Assembly: GCF_029201445.1 (NCBI RefSeq)
Contig: NZ_CP102381.1
Span: forward strand, 1 to 64,000
Direction of reading: 5' to 3'
Length of the DNA stretch: 64,000 nucleotides
From: Thiomicrorhabdus lithotrophica
Lineage (GTDB): Bacteria; Pseudomonadota; Gammaproteobacteria; Thiomicrospirales; Thiomicrospiraceae
This document shows positions 38,099 through 47,186 of this stretch, one piece after another. The first letter of the stretch is position 1. The number at the start of each line of letters is the position of its first letter. The position numbers were made by a program, and so were the translations under genes. The notes under the pieces were generated by a model. That model was given only the letters and a program-made list of their open reading frames with translations, searched no databases and was not told the origin of the DNA.

Positions 38099-39754
38099 AT
38101 GAAAGCGGCCAATCTATTTGTAAAATGCCTAGAAAACGAAGAAGTAGAATACATTTTTGGTATTCCTGGTGAAGAAAATCTAGATATTATGGATGCCCTG
38201 CTCGATTCCGATATCAATTTCATTACCACTCGTCATGAACAAGGTGCTGCCTATATGGCGGATGTTTATGGCCGTTTAACGGGTAAACCAGGTGTTTGTT
38301 TATCAACCCTAGGGCCTGGCGCTACAAACCTAGTCACAGGCGTTGCAGACGCTAACATGGATAACGCACCTTTAGTCGCTATTGCAGGCCAAGCAGGTAC
38401 AACACGTCTACATAAAGAATCTCATCAAGTTGTTGATTTAGTCAGCATGTTTAAACCTATAACTAAATATGCTACTCAGGTATTAGAACCAGAAACGATT
38501 CCAGAAGTGGTACGTAAAGCCTTTAAACTCGCCCAAGCAGAAAAGCCTGGCGCAACTTTTATTGATTTACCAGAAAATATTACAGAGTTGTATACTGATG
38601 AACCGCCTTTGCCTGTCAGCTCAAATCGTTTAACTTATGCAGATAGAAGCTTGCTTAAACAAGCAGCTGAGCTGGTTAAATCGGCACAAAACCCTTTAAT
38701 ATTAGTAGGTAATGGCGCGGTACGTTCTCGTGCAGGAAAGTATATTGAAAAATTTGTCGAAACCCATAAAGTTCCTGTGGTAAATACGTTTATGGCAAAA
38801 GGAATAATTCCTTTTTATTCTGATATGGCAATGGGAACCGCTGGCCTGCAAAAAGGGGATTATGAAAATGCTGGATTTGAAAAAGCCGATTTAATCATCT
38901 GTGTTGGTTTTGATATGGTGGAATATCACCCTCATCTATGGAATCCAAATCGACAACACACCATCATTCACATCGATACTAAGAAGGCTGAAGTAGATAA
39001 TCGTTATATTCCTGAAATTGAGCTTATCGGCAATATTGGACCAAACCTTGCCGCTTTAGGTGAAGCCCTATCAGATATCTTAGAAAACCCTATTGCATCC
39101 ACAAATATTGAGTTCCATTTACGCGATGCAATGATCAAAGAGATGAATCGTTGCCGTAAAAGTGATGCCTGGCCTATGCTACCGCAAAAAATTATTTGGG
39201 ATTTACGAACAGCCATGGAATCTGACGATATTGCGATTAGTGATGTAGGAGCACACAAGATGTGGATGGCTCGTATGTTCCGTTGCGATGAACCCAATAC
39301 CTGTATTATCTCCAATGGTTTTGCTGGCATGGGCATTGCTGTTCCTGGAGCTATAGCGGCAAAACTTGCTTATCCAGAAAAAGGTATTGTTGCTGTAACA
39401 GGTGATGCTGGGTTCATGATGAACTCACAAGAAATAGAAACAGCTTTACGCTGTGAAACACCTATTGTTATTCTTATTTGGAATGACAGTCAGTATGGAT
39501 TGATTGAATGGAAGCAAAAACGTCGTTTTGGACGTTCAGCCTATATTGATTTTAAAAACCCTAACTTTGTAGATTATGCAAAATCATTTGGTGCAACAGG
39601 GGTGCGTATAGAATCGGCAGAGGATTTACTGCCTGCTCTAGAAAAAGCGCTTAAAGCACCTACTGTAACCATTATTGATTGCCCAGTTGATTATTCTGAA
39701 AATGATCGTTTAACTGAGCTTTTAGGTAATGTTTTATCAGAAATTGAAGATTAA
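38099..39754 (+). CDS. Acetolactate synthase large subunit-like TPP enzyme
   Basis: A 551-residue thiamine-diphosphate enzyme of the acetolactate synthase group: N-terminal Glu-containing IFGIPGEENLDIMDAL, RHEQGAAYMADVYGRLTGKP, central domain, and TPP-binding GDAGFMMNSQEIETALR. It condenses two pyruvates to 2-acetolactate (family role). No ilvN-type small subunit follows, and the length and EQGAAYMAD context resemble the catabolic AlsS branch, which works alone. Whether it serves valine/leucine synthesis or overflow metabolism is open. A different TPP decarboxylase is possible. Confidence 0.8.
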   Translation: MKAANLFVKCLENEEVEYIFGIPGEENLDIMDALLDSDINFITTRHEQGAAYMADVYGRLTGKPGVCLSTLGPGATNLVTGVADANMDNAPLVAIAGQAGTTRLHKESHQVVDLVSMFKPITKYATQVLEPETIPEVVRKAFKLAQAEKPGATFIDLPENITELYTDEPPLPVSSNRLTYADRSLLKQAAELVKSAQNPLILVGNGAVRSRAGKYIEKFVETHKVPVVNTFMAKGIIPFYSDMAMGTAGLQKGDYENAGFEKADLIICVGFDMVEYHPHLWNPNRQHTIIHIDTKKAEVDNRYIPEIELIGNIGPNLAALGEALSDILENPIASTNIEFHLRDAMIKEMNRCRKSDAWPMLPQKIIWDLRTAMESDDIAISDVGAHKMWMARMFRCDEPNTCIISNGFAGMGIAVPGAIAAKLAYPEKGIVAVTGDAGFMMNSQEIETALRCETPIVILIWNDSQYGLIEWKQKRRFGRSAYIDFKNPNFVDYAKSFGATGVRIESAEDLLPALEKALKAPTVTIIDCPVDYSENDRLTELLGNVLSEIED

Positions 39755-39785
39755 ACAAATTTTTATCAAAAAAATAGCTGTAAAT

Positions 39786-39801
39786 AGTATTTAATAATAC
39801 T
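39786..39801 (+). promoter_or_regulatory. AT-rich palindrome before the cytochrome c peroxidase gene
   Basis: AGTATTTAATAATACT has perfect AGTATT/AATACT arms, within a broader GTATTTA...TAAATAC inverted repeat. It lies 50 bases before the peroxidase ATG in an 96-base gap and may be an operator. Confidence 0.45.
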
Positions 39802-39850
39802 AAATACTTATTGTATTAGTCTTTTATTCATTAATATATTGGATATTAAT

Positions 39851-40900
39851 ATGAAAAAATCCTTCCTAAATGCACTGCTAGCAAGTAGTTTAGCTCTCAG
39901 TTTAATCGGTTGTGAAGAAAACTCTTCTAGCCAATTGAACTTTGAAAAAACCGCTTATGAACCGACTATTCTAAGTAATGCTATTGAAAGCTCTCGTACC
40001 AAATACAACCAACCTTTACCTAATCTTGAAGACCTAAAATTAGACAAAGCTAAAGTAGACTTAGGCAACCGTCTTTACCATGATACTCGCCTTTCTGGCA
40101 ACGGAAAATTAACTTGTGCAAGTTGCCATGGTTTAACTATTGGTGGTGATGATAATATGCCGGTTTCAATAGGTATTGATGGCCAACAAGGTGCTATTAA
40201 CTCTCCTACTGTATTAAACAGTGGTTTTAACTTTAAACAGTTTTGGGATGGTAGAGCTCGTAACTTACGTGATCAAGCGGAAGGCCCAGTAGAAAATCCT
40301 ATTGAAATGGGTGCTAAATGGGAAGAAGTTGTACCTAAAATTCAAGCCGTTGCTACCTATCAAAAGTTATTTTCTGAGCTTTATCCGCAAGAAGGTATTA
40401 CTAAATTTACTATTACCGATGCCATTGCTGAATTTGAGCGTAGTCTAGTGACACCTGCTCCTATTGATGCTTACCTGCGTGGTGATGACAATGCTATTAG
40501 CGCTAATCAAAAAGCGGGTTATAAATTGTTCCAGTCTTATGGTTGTGTTGCATGTCACCAAGGGGTAAATTTTGGCTCAAATATGATGCAAAAATTTGGT
40601 GCTCTGCAAGCCTATTTTTCTGATAAAAATGAAGAAACTGTCGATAAAGGGCGTTATAACCTAACCAAAAAAGAGAGTGATCGTAACGTATTTAAAGTCC
40701 CTACTTTACGTAATGTCGAATTGACTTCACCTTACTTCCATAATGCCGGCGCCAAAACATTAGATCAAGCGATTAATATTATGGGCCTAAACCAATTAGG
40801 TAGACAAATTCCAGATGAAGATCGTGCCAAAATTGCAGATTTTTTAACCTCTTTAACTGGTCAGTTAGACGTACAACCTATGTCAGCGCCTAAAGAATAA
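39851..40900 (+). CDS. Di-heme cytochrome c peroxidase, lipoprotein form
   Basis: Reduces H2O2 to water with electrons from periplasmic c-type cytochromes. The 349-residue precursor has a lipobox LIGC (Cys 21), heme motifs CASCH and CVACH, and the peroxidase signature regions [32 protein letters not shown] and [19 protein letters not shown]. The ATG at 39851 is chosen over a TTG at 39839 because GGA precedes it and the signal peptide starts there. Being a lipoprotein is less usual than the soluble form. A chemoreceptor gene follows after 14 bases. Confidence 0.92.
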   Translation: MKKSFLNALLASSLALSLIGCEENSSSQLNFEKTAYEPTILSNAIESSRTKYNQPLPNLEDLKLDKAKVDLGNRLYHDTRLSGNGKLTCASCHGLTIGGDDNMPVSIGIDGQQGAINSPTVLNSGFNFKQFWDGRARNLRDQAEGPVENPIEMGAKWEEVVPKIQAVATYQKLFSELYPQEGITKFTITDAIAEFERSLVTPAPIDAYLRGDDNAISANQKAGYKLFQSYGCVACHQGVNFGSNMMQKFGALQAYFSDKNEETVDKGRYNLTKKESDRNVFKVPTLRNVELTSPYFHNAGAKTLDQAINIMGLNQLGRQIPDEDRAKIADFLTSLTGQLDVQPMSAPKE

Positions 40901-40914
40901 TTGGGAGAATAAAA

Positions 40915-42933
40915 ATGCAAACTATGTCACAAAAAGTCGTCATCTTCTTAATTGTTCTAATTATGTTCGCTGTAGGTGCAGTCATTGTTATTAAACCTTC
41001 AATTAATACTGATCATCATGAACAATATCAAAATGCTTTTTCGAAACTAGAAAACCATTACTTACGTATGAGTGAAAACTCGTTTAAGGCCGCACAAGGC
41101 AATGTTGGTCACTACGATTTTATTCAGGCTAACTTGGTTAAACTAAAACGTTTTGCAAGTGCAATGGAGTTTACCCCAGACTATTTGGATTCGAATACCC
41201 AAGCAACTCTTAAAACTAGCGTCAAAAAAATTGTTGACGATGTTGAAGCATTAGACCAGTTATCTGTTGAGTTTATGCGTGTAAATTCATTACTTAATAA
41301 TTCAAAAATGTATTTACCTATATTAATCAATGAATACAGAATTGAAGAAAAAACCATGCATATGAAGCAACTGCTGTCTTTCTTAGAAAAACAGTTAATG
41401 CTTTACCAAAGTGGTAATGAATCCATTACTGAAGATCAAATTTTACAAACTTTTGAAACTATTGGTAAACATACTAGAGCAATAAGTGAAGGTAATTTAG
41501 TCAACTTAAAAACACATATTTTAATTGTTTTGCAATATCAAAAATCCGTTGTAGATATTTTAAAAAGAATTAGTGAATCAGAAGTTGAAAAATCCATACA
41601 ATCTACTTCAAAAATCTATTCACATGCTTACCAAGAAACAAATGAATTAACACTTTTATTAACTAATGTTTTATTAGGTTTAGTCGTTGCCTTATTAGTA
41701 TTAGTTGGTGTGTTAGTTGTTAATGTTCAAAGAAGTAATAAACAAGCGGAAAAAGCCAGTGCTAACTTAAAAATTAAACTCTCTGAATTAGATCAACAAA
41801 AGCAAGTTGCTGATAAACAGGTTGAAGATATTAAAGCTGCTCAAACTGAAGTTGCTAATCATCAGAAGGAATCAGAAGAAAACAACGCAAAACTGGTTGT
41901 GGCAATTGATCATATCAATACGTTAATGGAACAAGTCGCAAATGGCCATTTTTCAGAACGTTTAAACGAGAGCGAATTTGAAGGTAATTTGGTTAACTTA
42001 AGAACGAGTGTACATAGTGCTTTAGACACACTTCAAGCCAGTATGAAAGAGATTGGTGAAGTTTCAGCTAAACTCTCTAATGGTGATTTAAGTACTAAAA
42101 TTAACGGACAATACAGTGGTGAATTAGGTCAGGTTAAAAATGCGATTAATGGTTCTATTGAAAACCTTGCTAAATTAATTTCTCAAGTATCTTCCGTTTC
42201 TACTGGAATTCAACATCAAATTAGTCAAGTTCGCTCTGATTCAGAAAATGTCTCTCAAAGTTCTTCACGTCAATCTGAAACCTTAATTTCGACAATGAAT
42301 GCGGTAGATGATACAACAGATAAGATTAAATCAAATACTCAAAATACTCAGCAAGCTACTCAAATTACTTCTGAGCAAGTAAAAGTATTAAATGACGGTA
42401 TGGCAGTAATGACCGATATGGTTACTGCTATGGATGACATTAAGCACTCATCAGAACGTATTGTAGATATTATTAATCTTATCGATAGTATCGCATTCCA
42501 AACTAACTTATTAGCCTTAAATGCTGCAGTAGAAGCGGCACGTGCTGGTGAACAAGGTCGTGGTTTTGCAGTCGTAGCCGGTGAGGTTCGTAATCTTGCA
42601 GGTAAATCAGCAGATGCCGCTAAAGATATCTCTAGCTTAATTGAAGACTCTAATAAGAAAGTACAAACGGGTGTTGATTTGGTAAACAACGTTAATGAAT
42701 CTTTAGATAATATTAAACAAAAAGTTGAAATGCTACAAGACGCTGTACAGTCTATAAATGAAGCGAGTATTGAACAAAGTCATAGTGCTCAAAACATTAC
42801 TCAAGCGGTTTCAGAAGCTGAAAATATTAGTAAGCAAAACTCTCAAATGATTCAAAACACTGTAAGACAAATGAATCAAATGGTAGAGGCATCACAAGAG
42901 TTAGATACGGTAGTTCGTTCATTCAAACTATAA
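40915..42933 (+). CDS. Methyl-accepting chemotaxis protein
   Basis: A 672-residue chemoreceptor: a first membrane helix (about 7-28), a long helical periplasmic domain (about 30-245) with no motif I can name, a second helix ([20 protein letters not shown], about 248-267), a coiled segment, two HAMP-like units (about 330-420: [15 protein letters not shown] and [19 protein letters not shown]) and the cytoplasmic signalling hairpin with [20 protein letters not shown]. No C-terminal CheR pentapeptide. Co-transcribed with cytochrome c peroxidase, hinting at peroxide or redox-linked taxis (inference). Confidence 0.93.
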   Translation: MQTMSQKVVIFLIVLIMFAVGAVIVIKPSINTDHHEQYQNAFSKLENHYLRMSENSFKAAQGNVGHYDFIQANLVKLKRFASAMEFTPDYLDSNTQATLKTSVKKIVDDVEALDQLSVEFMRVNSLLNNSKMYLPILINEYRIEEKTMHMKQLLSFLEKQLMLYQSGNESITEDQILQTFETIGKHTRAISEGNLVNLKTHILIVLQYQKSVVDILKRISESEVEKSIQSTSKIYSHAYQETNELTLLLTNVLLGLVVALLVLVGVLVVNVQRSNKQAEKASANLKIKLSELDQQKQVADKQVEDIKAAQTEVANHQKESEENNAKLVVAIDHINTLMEQVANGHFSERLNESEFEGNLVNLRTSVHSALDTLQASMKEIGEVSAKLSNGDLSTKINGQYSGELGQVKNAINGSIENLAKLISQVSSVSTGIQHQISQVRSDSENVSQSSSRQSETLISTMNAVDDTTDKIKSNTQNTQQATQITSEQVKVLNDGMAVMTDMVTAMDDIKHSSERIVDIINLIDSIAFQTNLLALNAAVEAARAGEQGRGFAVVAGEVRNLAGKSADAAKDISSLIEDSNKKVQTGVDLVNNVNESLDNIKQKVEMLQDAVQSINEASIEQSHSAQNITQAVSEAENISKQNSQMIQNTVRQMNQMVEASQELDTVVRSFKL

Positions 42934-42980
42934 CTTTTTACTCTAAAAAATAATGATAAACTGAAAGCGTTATCAAACAT

Positions 42981-43021
42981 CCCTTAAATAACCAGGCCTG
43001 GTAGTTTGGTTTATTTAAGGG
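42981..43021 (+). terminator. Hairpin after the chemoreceptor, built around the dispersed palindrome
   Basis: CCCTTAAATAA (42981-42991) pairs with TTATTTAAGGG (43011-43021), and the loop holds the exact palindrome ACCAGGCCTGGT (42991-43002). An ATTTTTAATTT tail follows. It ends the peroxidase-chemoreceptor operon. Confidence 0.8.
42991..43002. repeat. ACCAGGCCTGGT palindrome inside a terminator-like hairpin
   Basis: Exact 12-base core in the loop of the hairpin above, ending 49 bases before the next ATG (43052). Confidence 0.88.
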
Positions 43022-43051
43022 ATTTTTAATTTAGATTGGTTAAGGAAAACT

Positions 43052-43390
43052 ATGATTTATATAGAACGTAATGTAAATGGAGATATTCAAAATATTGAAT
43101 TTGCACCAGGCCCTAATCTAGAAGAAATTAGTATGCATGATCCTAAATTAAAAGAATTTATTGAACACGCTCCTAACAGTGAAGAAATCATTCAAATGGT
43201 TTTAAATCGTTTAGATTTGGATATGGTTCGTGTTATTGAAGATGTTATTGATATTATGATTGATAAAAACTTAATGTTGTTTACAGATCTACCTGATCCA
43301 GTACAAAACAAAATCTTATTTAAGAAAACGATTCGTAATCTTTCAAATAATACCTCTATTCTTGAGGAAGAAGAGTTAATTAATTTTTAG
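43052..43390 (+). CDS. Conserved small protein ('tryptophan synthase beta-like' annotation family)
   Basis: A 112-residue acidic cytoplasmic protein. The sequence MIYIERNVNGDIQNIEFAPG, followed by LDLDMVRVIEDVIDIMIDK and LFTDLPDPVQNKILFKKTIR, matches a short gammaproteobacterial family often annotated as tryptophan synthase subunit beta-like; it has no such enzyme domain and no known function. It is followed by the convergent recQ 5 bases after its stop, and is preceded by a palindrome-bearing hairpin. Confidence 0.75.
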   Translation: MIYIERNVNGDIQNIEFAPGPNLEEISMHDPKLKEFIEHAPNSEEIIQMVLNRLDLDMVRVIEDVIDIMIDKNLMLFTDLPDPVQNKILFKKTIRNLSNNTSILEEEELINF

Positions 43391-43395
43391 TTTGT

Positions 43396-45195
43396 TTACA
43401 TCGCTCTTAATGCGGCTAAAAATTCAAAGCCATAATTTTCTAACTTTTTCTCACCTACTCCACTAATTGCCAATAACTCATTATCTGTTGTGGGTCTTTT
43501 TTGAGCCATCTCAACTAAAGTTGCATCCCCAAAAATTTGATACGCAGGCTTATCTTCACTTTCAGCAATTTCTTTACGTAATGCTCTTAACTCTTCAAAA
43601 CAATCTCTATCTTTATCTAATAATGTTTCTTTAGAAGACGATTTTTTACCAGGCCTGGTAACTTTACTAGCCGATTTTTTAGGAAAAGCGAGTTGTATCT
43701 CTGTCTTGCCTTTTAAAACATCACCAGAAAGCTCTGTAAGCTTCAGTACAGAATAGTTTTGAATATCTTGATAGATATACCCTAAATGGATTAATTGACG
43801 CAATATACTTGACCATTCTTGCGCTGAATACTCTTTACCAACACCATAGGTACTTAATTGATTGTGATTTAAATTACGAATACGCTCGTTATCCATACCT
43901 CTCAGTACATCAATAACCTGTTTAGCACCAAAACTCTGTTCTAGTCTATAAATACAAGATAACGCTTTTTGAGCAGCCTCTTTACCATCAAATAGAGTAG
44001 GTGGATCCAAACAGATATCGCAATTACCACAAGGTTTATGACTCGGTTCAGAAAAATAGTTTAAAAGAACATTACGTCGACAGGTTTGAGCTTCGGCAAA
44101 ATCGACCATGCTAGAAAGTTTAAAATTTTCTAAACGACGTTGCTCTTCATCTGTGACATTTTCAACAAAATGTTTGGCTGTTGCCACATCTTGCATACCA
44201 AACAATAATAAAGCTTCAGAAGCCAAACCATCACGCCCTGCTCGACCTGTTTCTTGATAATAACCCTCAATATTTTTAGGTAAATCATAATGCACTACAA
44301 AACGTACATTCGGTTTATCAATACCCATTCCAAAAGCGACTGTCGCTACAACAATATCTACTTCATCACGAATAAATTGCTGATGAACAGAGTGCCTAAT
44401 TTCAGCAGGTAATCCTGCATGATAGGCTTTGGCATTAATCCCTTCATCTTTAAGTTTTTCAGCGACTTCTTCTACTCGCTTACGACTTAACGCATAAACA
44501 ATTCCACTCAAATTTTGATGCGATTCTAAAAAAGTCAGTAACTGTTTCATTGGCTGGCTTTTTTCTAACACTCTATAACGAATATTAGGGCGATCAAAAC
44601 TACTTACATGTATTTTAGGTTGATGAAACTGAAGCTTATCAATGATATCTTGCCGGGTTGCTCTGTCTGCTGTAGCGGTAAGTGCAATAAATGGAACTTG
44701 AGAAAACCACTCTCTTAAAGCACCCATTTGACGATATTCCGGTCTAAAATCATGACCCCACTGAGAAATACAATGTGCTTCATCAATGGCAAACAGTGCA
44801 ATCGGTAAACTCTGTAAACGTTGAATAAAGGTTTGATTTAAAAGTCGTTCTGGCGAAACATACAATAAATCTAATTGCCCGGAATGAAGTTGACTTAAAA
44901 CTTGTTCAGCCGATTGTGCATCTAAACTGGAATTATAATAAGCAGCAGAAACACCATTAGTTTGTAAGGCGGATACTTGATCTTGCATTAAAGCAATCAG
45001 TGGTGAAACCACAATGGCTGTTCCAGACCTAATTAAAGCGGGAATTTGATAACAAAGTGATTTACCACCACCTGTAGGCATTAAAACAAAACAATCTTGG
45101 CCAGAAATTACATCATTAATAATCTCTTCTTGTTGACTACGAAATGAGTCATAACCATAAACTGTTTGTAAAATTTGCTGCGCAGATGTTGTCAT
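43396..45195 (-). CDS. recQ: ATP-dependent DNA helicase RecQ
   Basis: RecQ unwinds 3'-tailed DNA in recombination and fork repair. Helicase motifs: PTGGGKSLCYQIPA (I), DEAHCISQWGHDFR (II), ALTATAD (III), YAGLPAEIRH-type region and GRAGRDG (VI); zinc-binding cysteines CRRNVLLNYF...CGNCDIC; winged helix; C-terminal HRDC (about 520-598). ATG at 45195 matches the family N-terminus; an in-frame ATG at 45216 is an alternative. A Ser/Lys-rich linker between winged helix and HRDC contains the dispersed palindrome (Val-Thr-Arg-Pro-Gly-Lys). Confidence 0.96.
   Translation of the reverse strand: MTTSAQQILQTVYGYDSFRSQQEEIINDVISGQDCFVLMPTGGGKSLCYQIPALIRSGTAIVVSPLIALMQDQVSALQTNGVSAAYYNSSLDAQSAEQVLSQLHSGQLDLLYVSPERLLNQTFIQRLQSLPIALFAIDEAHCISQWGHDFRPEYRQMGALREWFSQVPFIALTATADRATRQDIIDKLQFHQPKIHVSSFDRPNIRYRVLEKSQPMKQLLTFLESHQNLSGIVYALSRKRVEEVAEKLKDEGINAKAYHAGLPAEIRHSVHQQFIRDEVDIVVATVAFGMGIDKPNVRFVVHYDLPKNIEGYYQETGRAGRDGLASEALLLFGMQDVATAKHFVENVTDEEQRRLENFKLSSMVDFAEAQTCRRNVLLNYFSEPSHKPCGNCDICLDPPTLFDGKEAAQKALSCIYRLEQSFGAKQVIDVLRGMDNERIRNLNHNQLSTYGVGKEYSAQEWSSILRQLIHLGYIYQDIQNYSVLKLTELSGDVLKGKTEIQLAFPKKSASKVTRPGKKSSSKETLLDKDRDCFEELRALRKEIAESEDKPAYQIFGDATLVEMAQKRPTTDNELLAISGVGEKKLENYGFEFLAALRAM
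43646..43661. repeat. TTACCAGGCCTGGTAA palindrome inside recQ
   Basis: Perfect 16-base copy in the part of recQ that encodes the flexible linker before HRDC, a region with low sequence constraint. Confidence 0.88.
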
Positions 45196-45280
45196 AAAGT
45201 TTCGTCTGTATTTCACTTAAATATGGAGCAAGTAAGGTAGTGTATCCACTTCTTAAATACAAGTTTTAATATTCAATAAA

Positions 45281-45292
45281 ACCAGGCCTGGT
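45281..45292. repeat. Palindrome copy between nitroreductase and recQ
   Basis: Exact 12-base core (context AAACCAGGCCTGGTAAC), 5 bases beyond the nitroreductase stop and 86 bases before the recQ ATG, both genes on the minus strand. Confidence 0.88.
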
Positions 45293-45296
45293 AACT

Positions 45297-45908
45297 TTAT
45301 TTTAAATAAGTGGTCACTTCATTAACGGGTTTACGTTTAGGCGGTATTTTAGGGCGGCAATTTTCGTCAATATTTCCCATATACAAAGCACCAATAATTT
45401 CAATCTGTTCACGTTGTATATCTAACTTTTGATAGGTTCTAACATCTTTAATAATGGGACCAGTACTCCATTGAACACCTATTTTTTGTTGCCAAGCCAT
45501 TAAATGAAAGTTCTGAATAGCACAAGCACAAGCAGCATAATCTTCATTTTTTACCACTTCATTTTCTGATAATTTCTGACCTACTAAAACCACTTGAGGA
45601 ATCGCTAAAAACTTTTGTAAAGCTTTTTCATAAAAATATTCATAACAATCAGGATCTGTTTGAGATTTTTTAGTCGCTCTATTGTCTGCATAAATATCAG
45701 CTAACTCTGGTTTAATTTCATCACCCACTACCCAAAATAACCAAGGTTGGGTTAATTTATGATTAGGTGCCCAAATAGCAGCTTGCAAACAATTTTGTAG
45801 TTTTTGCTCTTCAATTGGGTGGTTTTCTTTAGATAAAAATTGATAACATGTACGTCTTGATTGAATCAATTTTAGAAACGATTCTGTTTCAATATTGATA
45901 GATTGCAT
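45297..45908 (-). CDS. Nitroreductase family protein
   Basis: A 203-residue flavin (FMN) oxidoreductase: N-terminal LKLIQSRRTCYQFL (the RRS-type FMN phosphate site), APNHKLTQPWLFWVV, and C-terminal LDIQREQIEIIGALYMGN. The physiological substrate is not evident; members reduce nitroaromatics, quinones or flavins. Gene order recQ-nitroreductase on one strand, divergent from the OxyR-like gene across a DnaA-box-rich gap. Confidence 0.88.
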   Translation of the reverse strand: MQSINIETESFLKLIQSRRTCYQFLSKENHPIEEQKLQNCLQAAIWAPNHKLTQPWLFWVVGDEIKPELADIYADNRATKKSQTDPDCYEYFYEKALQKFLAIPQVVLVGQKLSENEVVKNEDYAACACAIQNFHLMAWQQKIGVQWSTGPIIKDVRTYQKLDIQREQIEIIGALYMGNIDENCRPKIPPKRKPVNEVTTYLK

Positions 45909-45954
45909 TTGTTAAAATATCCTTTAATTATAGTTTGAATTCATAAATAAGCCC

Positions 45955-46120
45955 TATGGATAACCTATGTATTTTTGTGGATAACTTTACCTTAAATTAA
46001 ATATTGAATTTTTATCCACAATTCACGCACACTTACACACATACTTTATCAGAAACTATACACACAACTTAATCACAAACTAACTAATTGATAAAGTAGT
46101 AGAATCTTAAGTTATCTACA
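45955..46120. promoter_or_regulatory. DnaA-box cluster with AT-rich flank (possible origin or DnaA-binding locus)
   Basis: In the 328-base gap (45909-46236) are two perfect DnaA boxes, TGTGGATAA at 45976-45984 (minus) and TTATCCACA at 46012-46020 (plus). One-mismatch boxes occur at 45955-45963 (TATGGATAA), 46056-46064 (CTATACACA against TTATACACA) and 46112-46120 (TTATCTACA). The sequence from 46121 to 46235 is very AT-rich, resembling a duplex-unwinding region. Two parS-type sites flank it at 21 kb to the left and 16 kb to the right. It may be oriC, a DnaA-titration site, or a DnaA-regulated promoter of the OxyR-like or nitroreductase gene. Confidence 0.6.
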
Positions 46121-46236
46121 CAATTTCTTATACTAATAAGAATAATAAGAAGTTATATATAAAGAAATATAAACATTACTTACTTAAACTATTATCCAAT
46201 CAAAACCCTATTTAAAAATCTTAAAAGGTCACTTTA

Positions 46237-47154
46237 ATGACACTAAACGAATTGAAATACATTGTTGCTGTAGCAAAAGAAAAACATTTTAGAAAAGCTT
46301 CAGAAACTTGTTTTGTGAGTCAACCAACTTTAAGTGTTGCTATTAAAAAACTTGAAGATGAATTAGACATAAAGTTATTTGAAAGACGAAAACAAGATGT
46401 GTTAGTTACCCCAATAGGTAAACAAATTATTTCTATAGCAGAAGAGATTTTAGAACGCAGTAAAGATATCAAACAAATAGCTAAAGAATCTCAAGGTAAT
46501 TTAAGTACAGAATTAAAAATTGGCGCTATTTATACAATTGCACCCTATTTGCTACCTAAACTTATTCCAAGTTTTCACAAACTCGCTCCAAATATCCCAT
46601 TAGTGATAGAAGAAAATTACACCCATGTATTAGCAGATAAATTGCAATCTGGAGAGTTGGATATCGTTATTCTTTCATTACCATTTGATGAGCCAAATAT
46701 TGAAACTTATAGCTTATATGAAGAAAGTTTTAGCGCTATTATTCCAAAAGATCACCCTTTAGCTAAATCAAAAAAACCTATTAACCTTCAGGAAATTGAA
46801 GATGAAACAATTTTATTATTAGGAATAGGACACTGCTTTAGAGATCAAGTGGTAGAAGCTTTTCCCAATTTGATGCATATGAATTATCAAAGTAGTCGTT
46901 TACAAAAAACCTTTGAAGGTAGTTCATTAGAAACTATTCGTTATATGGTTTCATCTGGTGCTGGTATCTCAATTTTTCCATGTACATCACTCTCAGAACG
47001 TGATGAGGAGCTCTTTAGTATAAAACCATTAGCTAACCCTGTCCCAAAAAGAACGGTTGCCCTTGCATGGCGTAAGACGTTTTCTAGAATGCAGGCTTTA
47101 GAATTGTTTAAACAAGCCATTGAAGATATCGAAATACCTTGTACACTATCTTAA
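46237..47154 (+). CDS. OxyR-like LysR-type regulator lacking the second redox Cys
   Basis: A 305-residue LysR-type regulator with winged HTH (MTLNELKYIVAVAKEKHFRKAS at the N-terminus, quoted in part) and the substrate domain. The OxyR hallmark GHCFRDQVVEA is present with the peroxidatic Cys at residue 200, but the position of the resolving Cys (E. coli C208, here 209) is Phe (TTT at 46861-46863 instead of TGT/TGC). The rest follows OxyR (SSLETIRYMVSSGAGISIFP). It may still sense peroxide through Cys 200 alone, or sense another signal. Upstream lies the DnaA-box cluster. Confidence 0.88.
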   Translation: MTLNELKYIVAVAKEKHFRKASETCFVSQPTLSVAIKKLEDELDIKLFERRKQDVLVTPIGKQIISIAEEILERSKDIKQIAKESQGNLSTELKIGAIYTIAPYLLPKLIPSFHKLAPNIPLVIEENYTHVLADKLQSGELDIVILSLPFDEPNIETYSLYEESFSAIIPKDHPLAKSKKPINLQEIEDETILLLGIGHCFRDQVVEAFPNLMHMNYQSSRLQKTFEGSSLETIRYMVSSGAGISIFPCTSLSERDEELFSIKPLANPVPKRTVALAWRKTFSRMQALELFKQAIEDIEIPCTLS

Positions 47155-47186
47155 AATTAAGTAATTACCCTAGTTAAGTCAAAATC

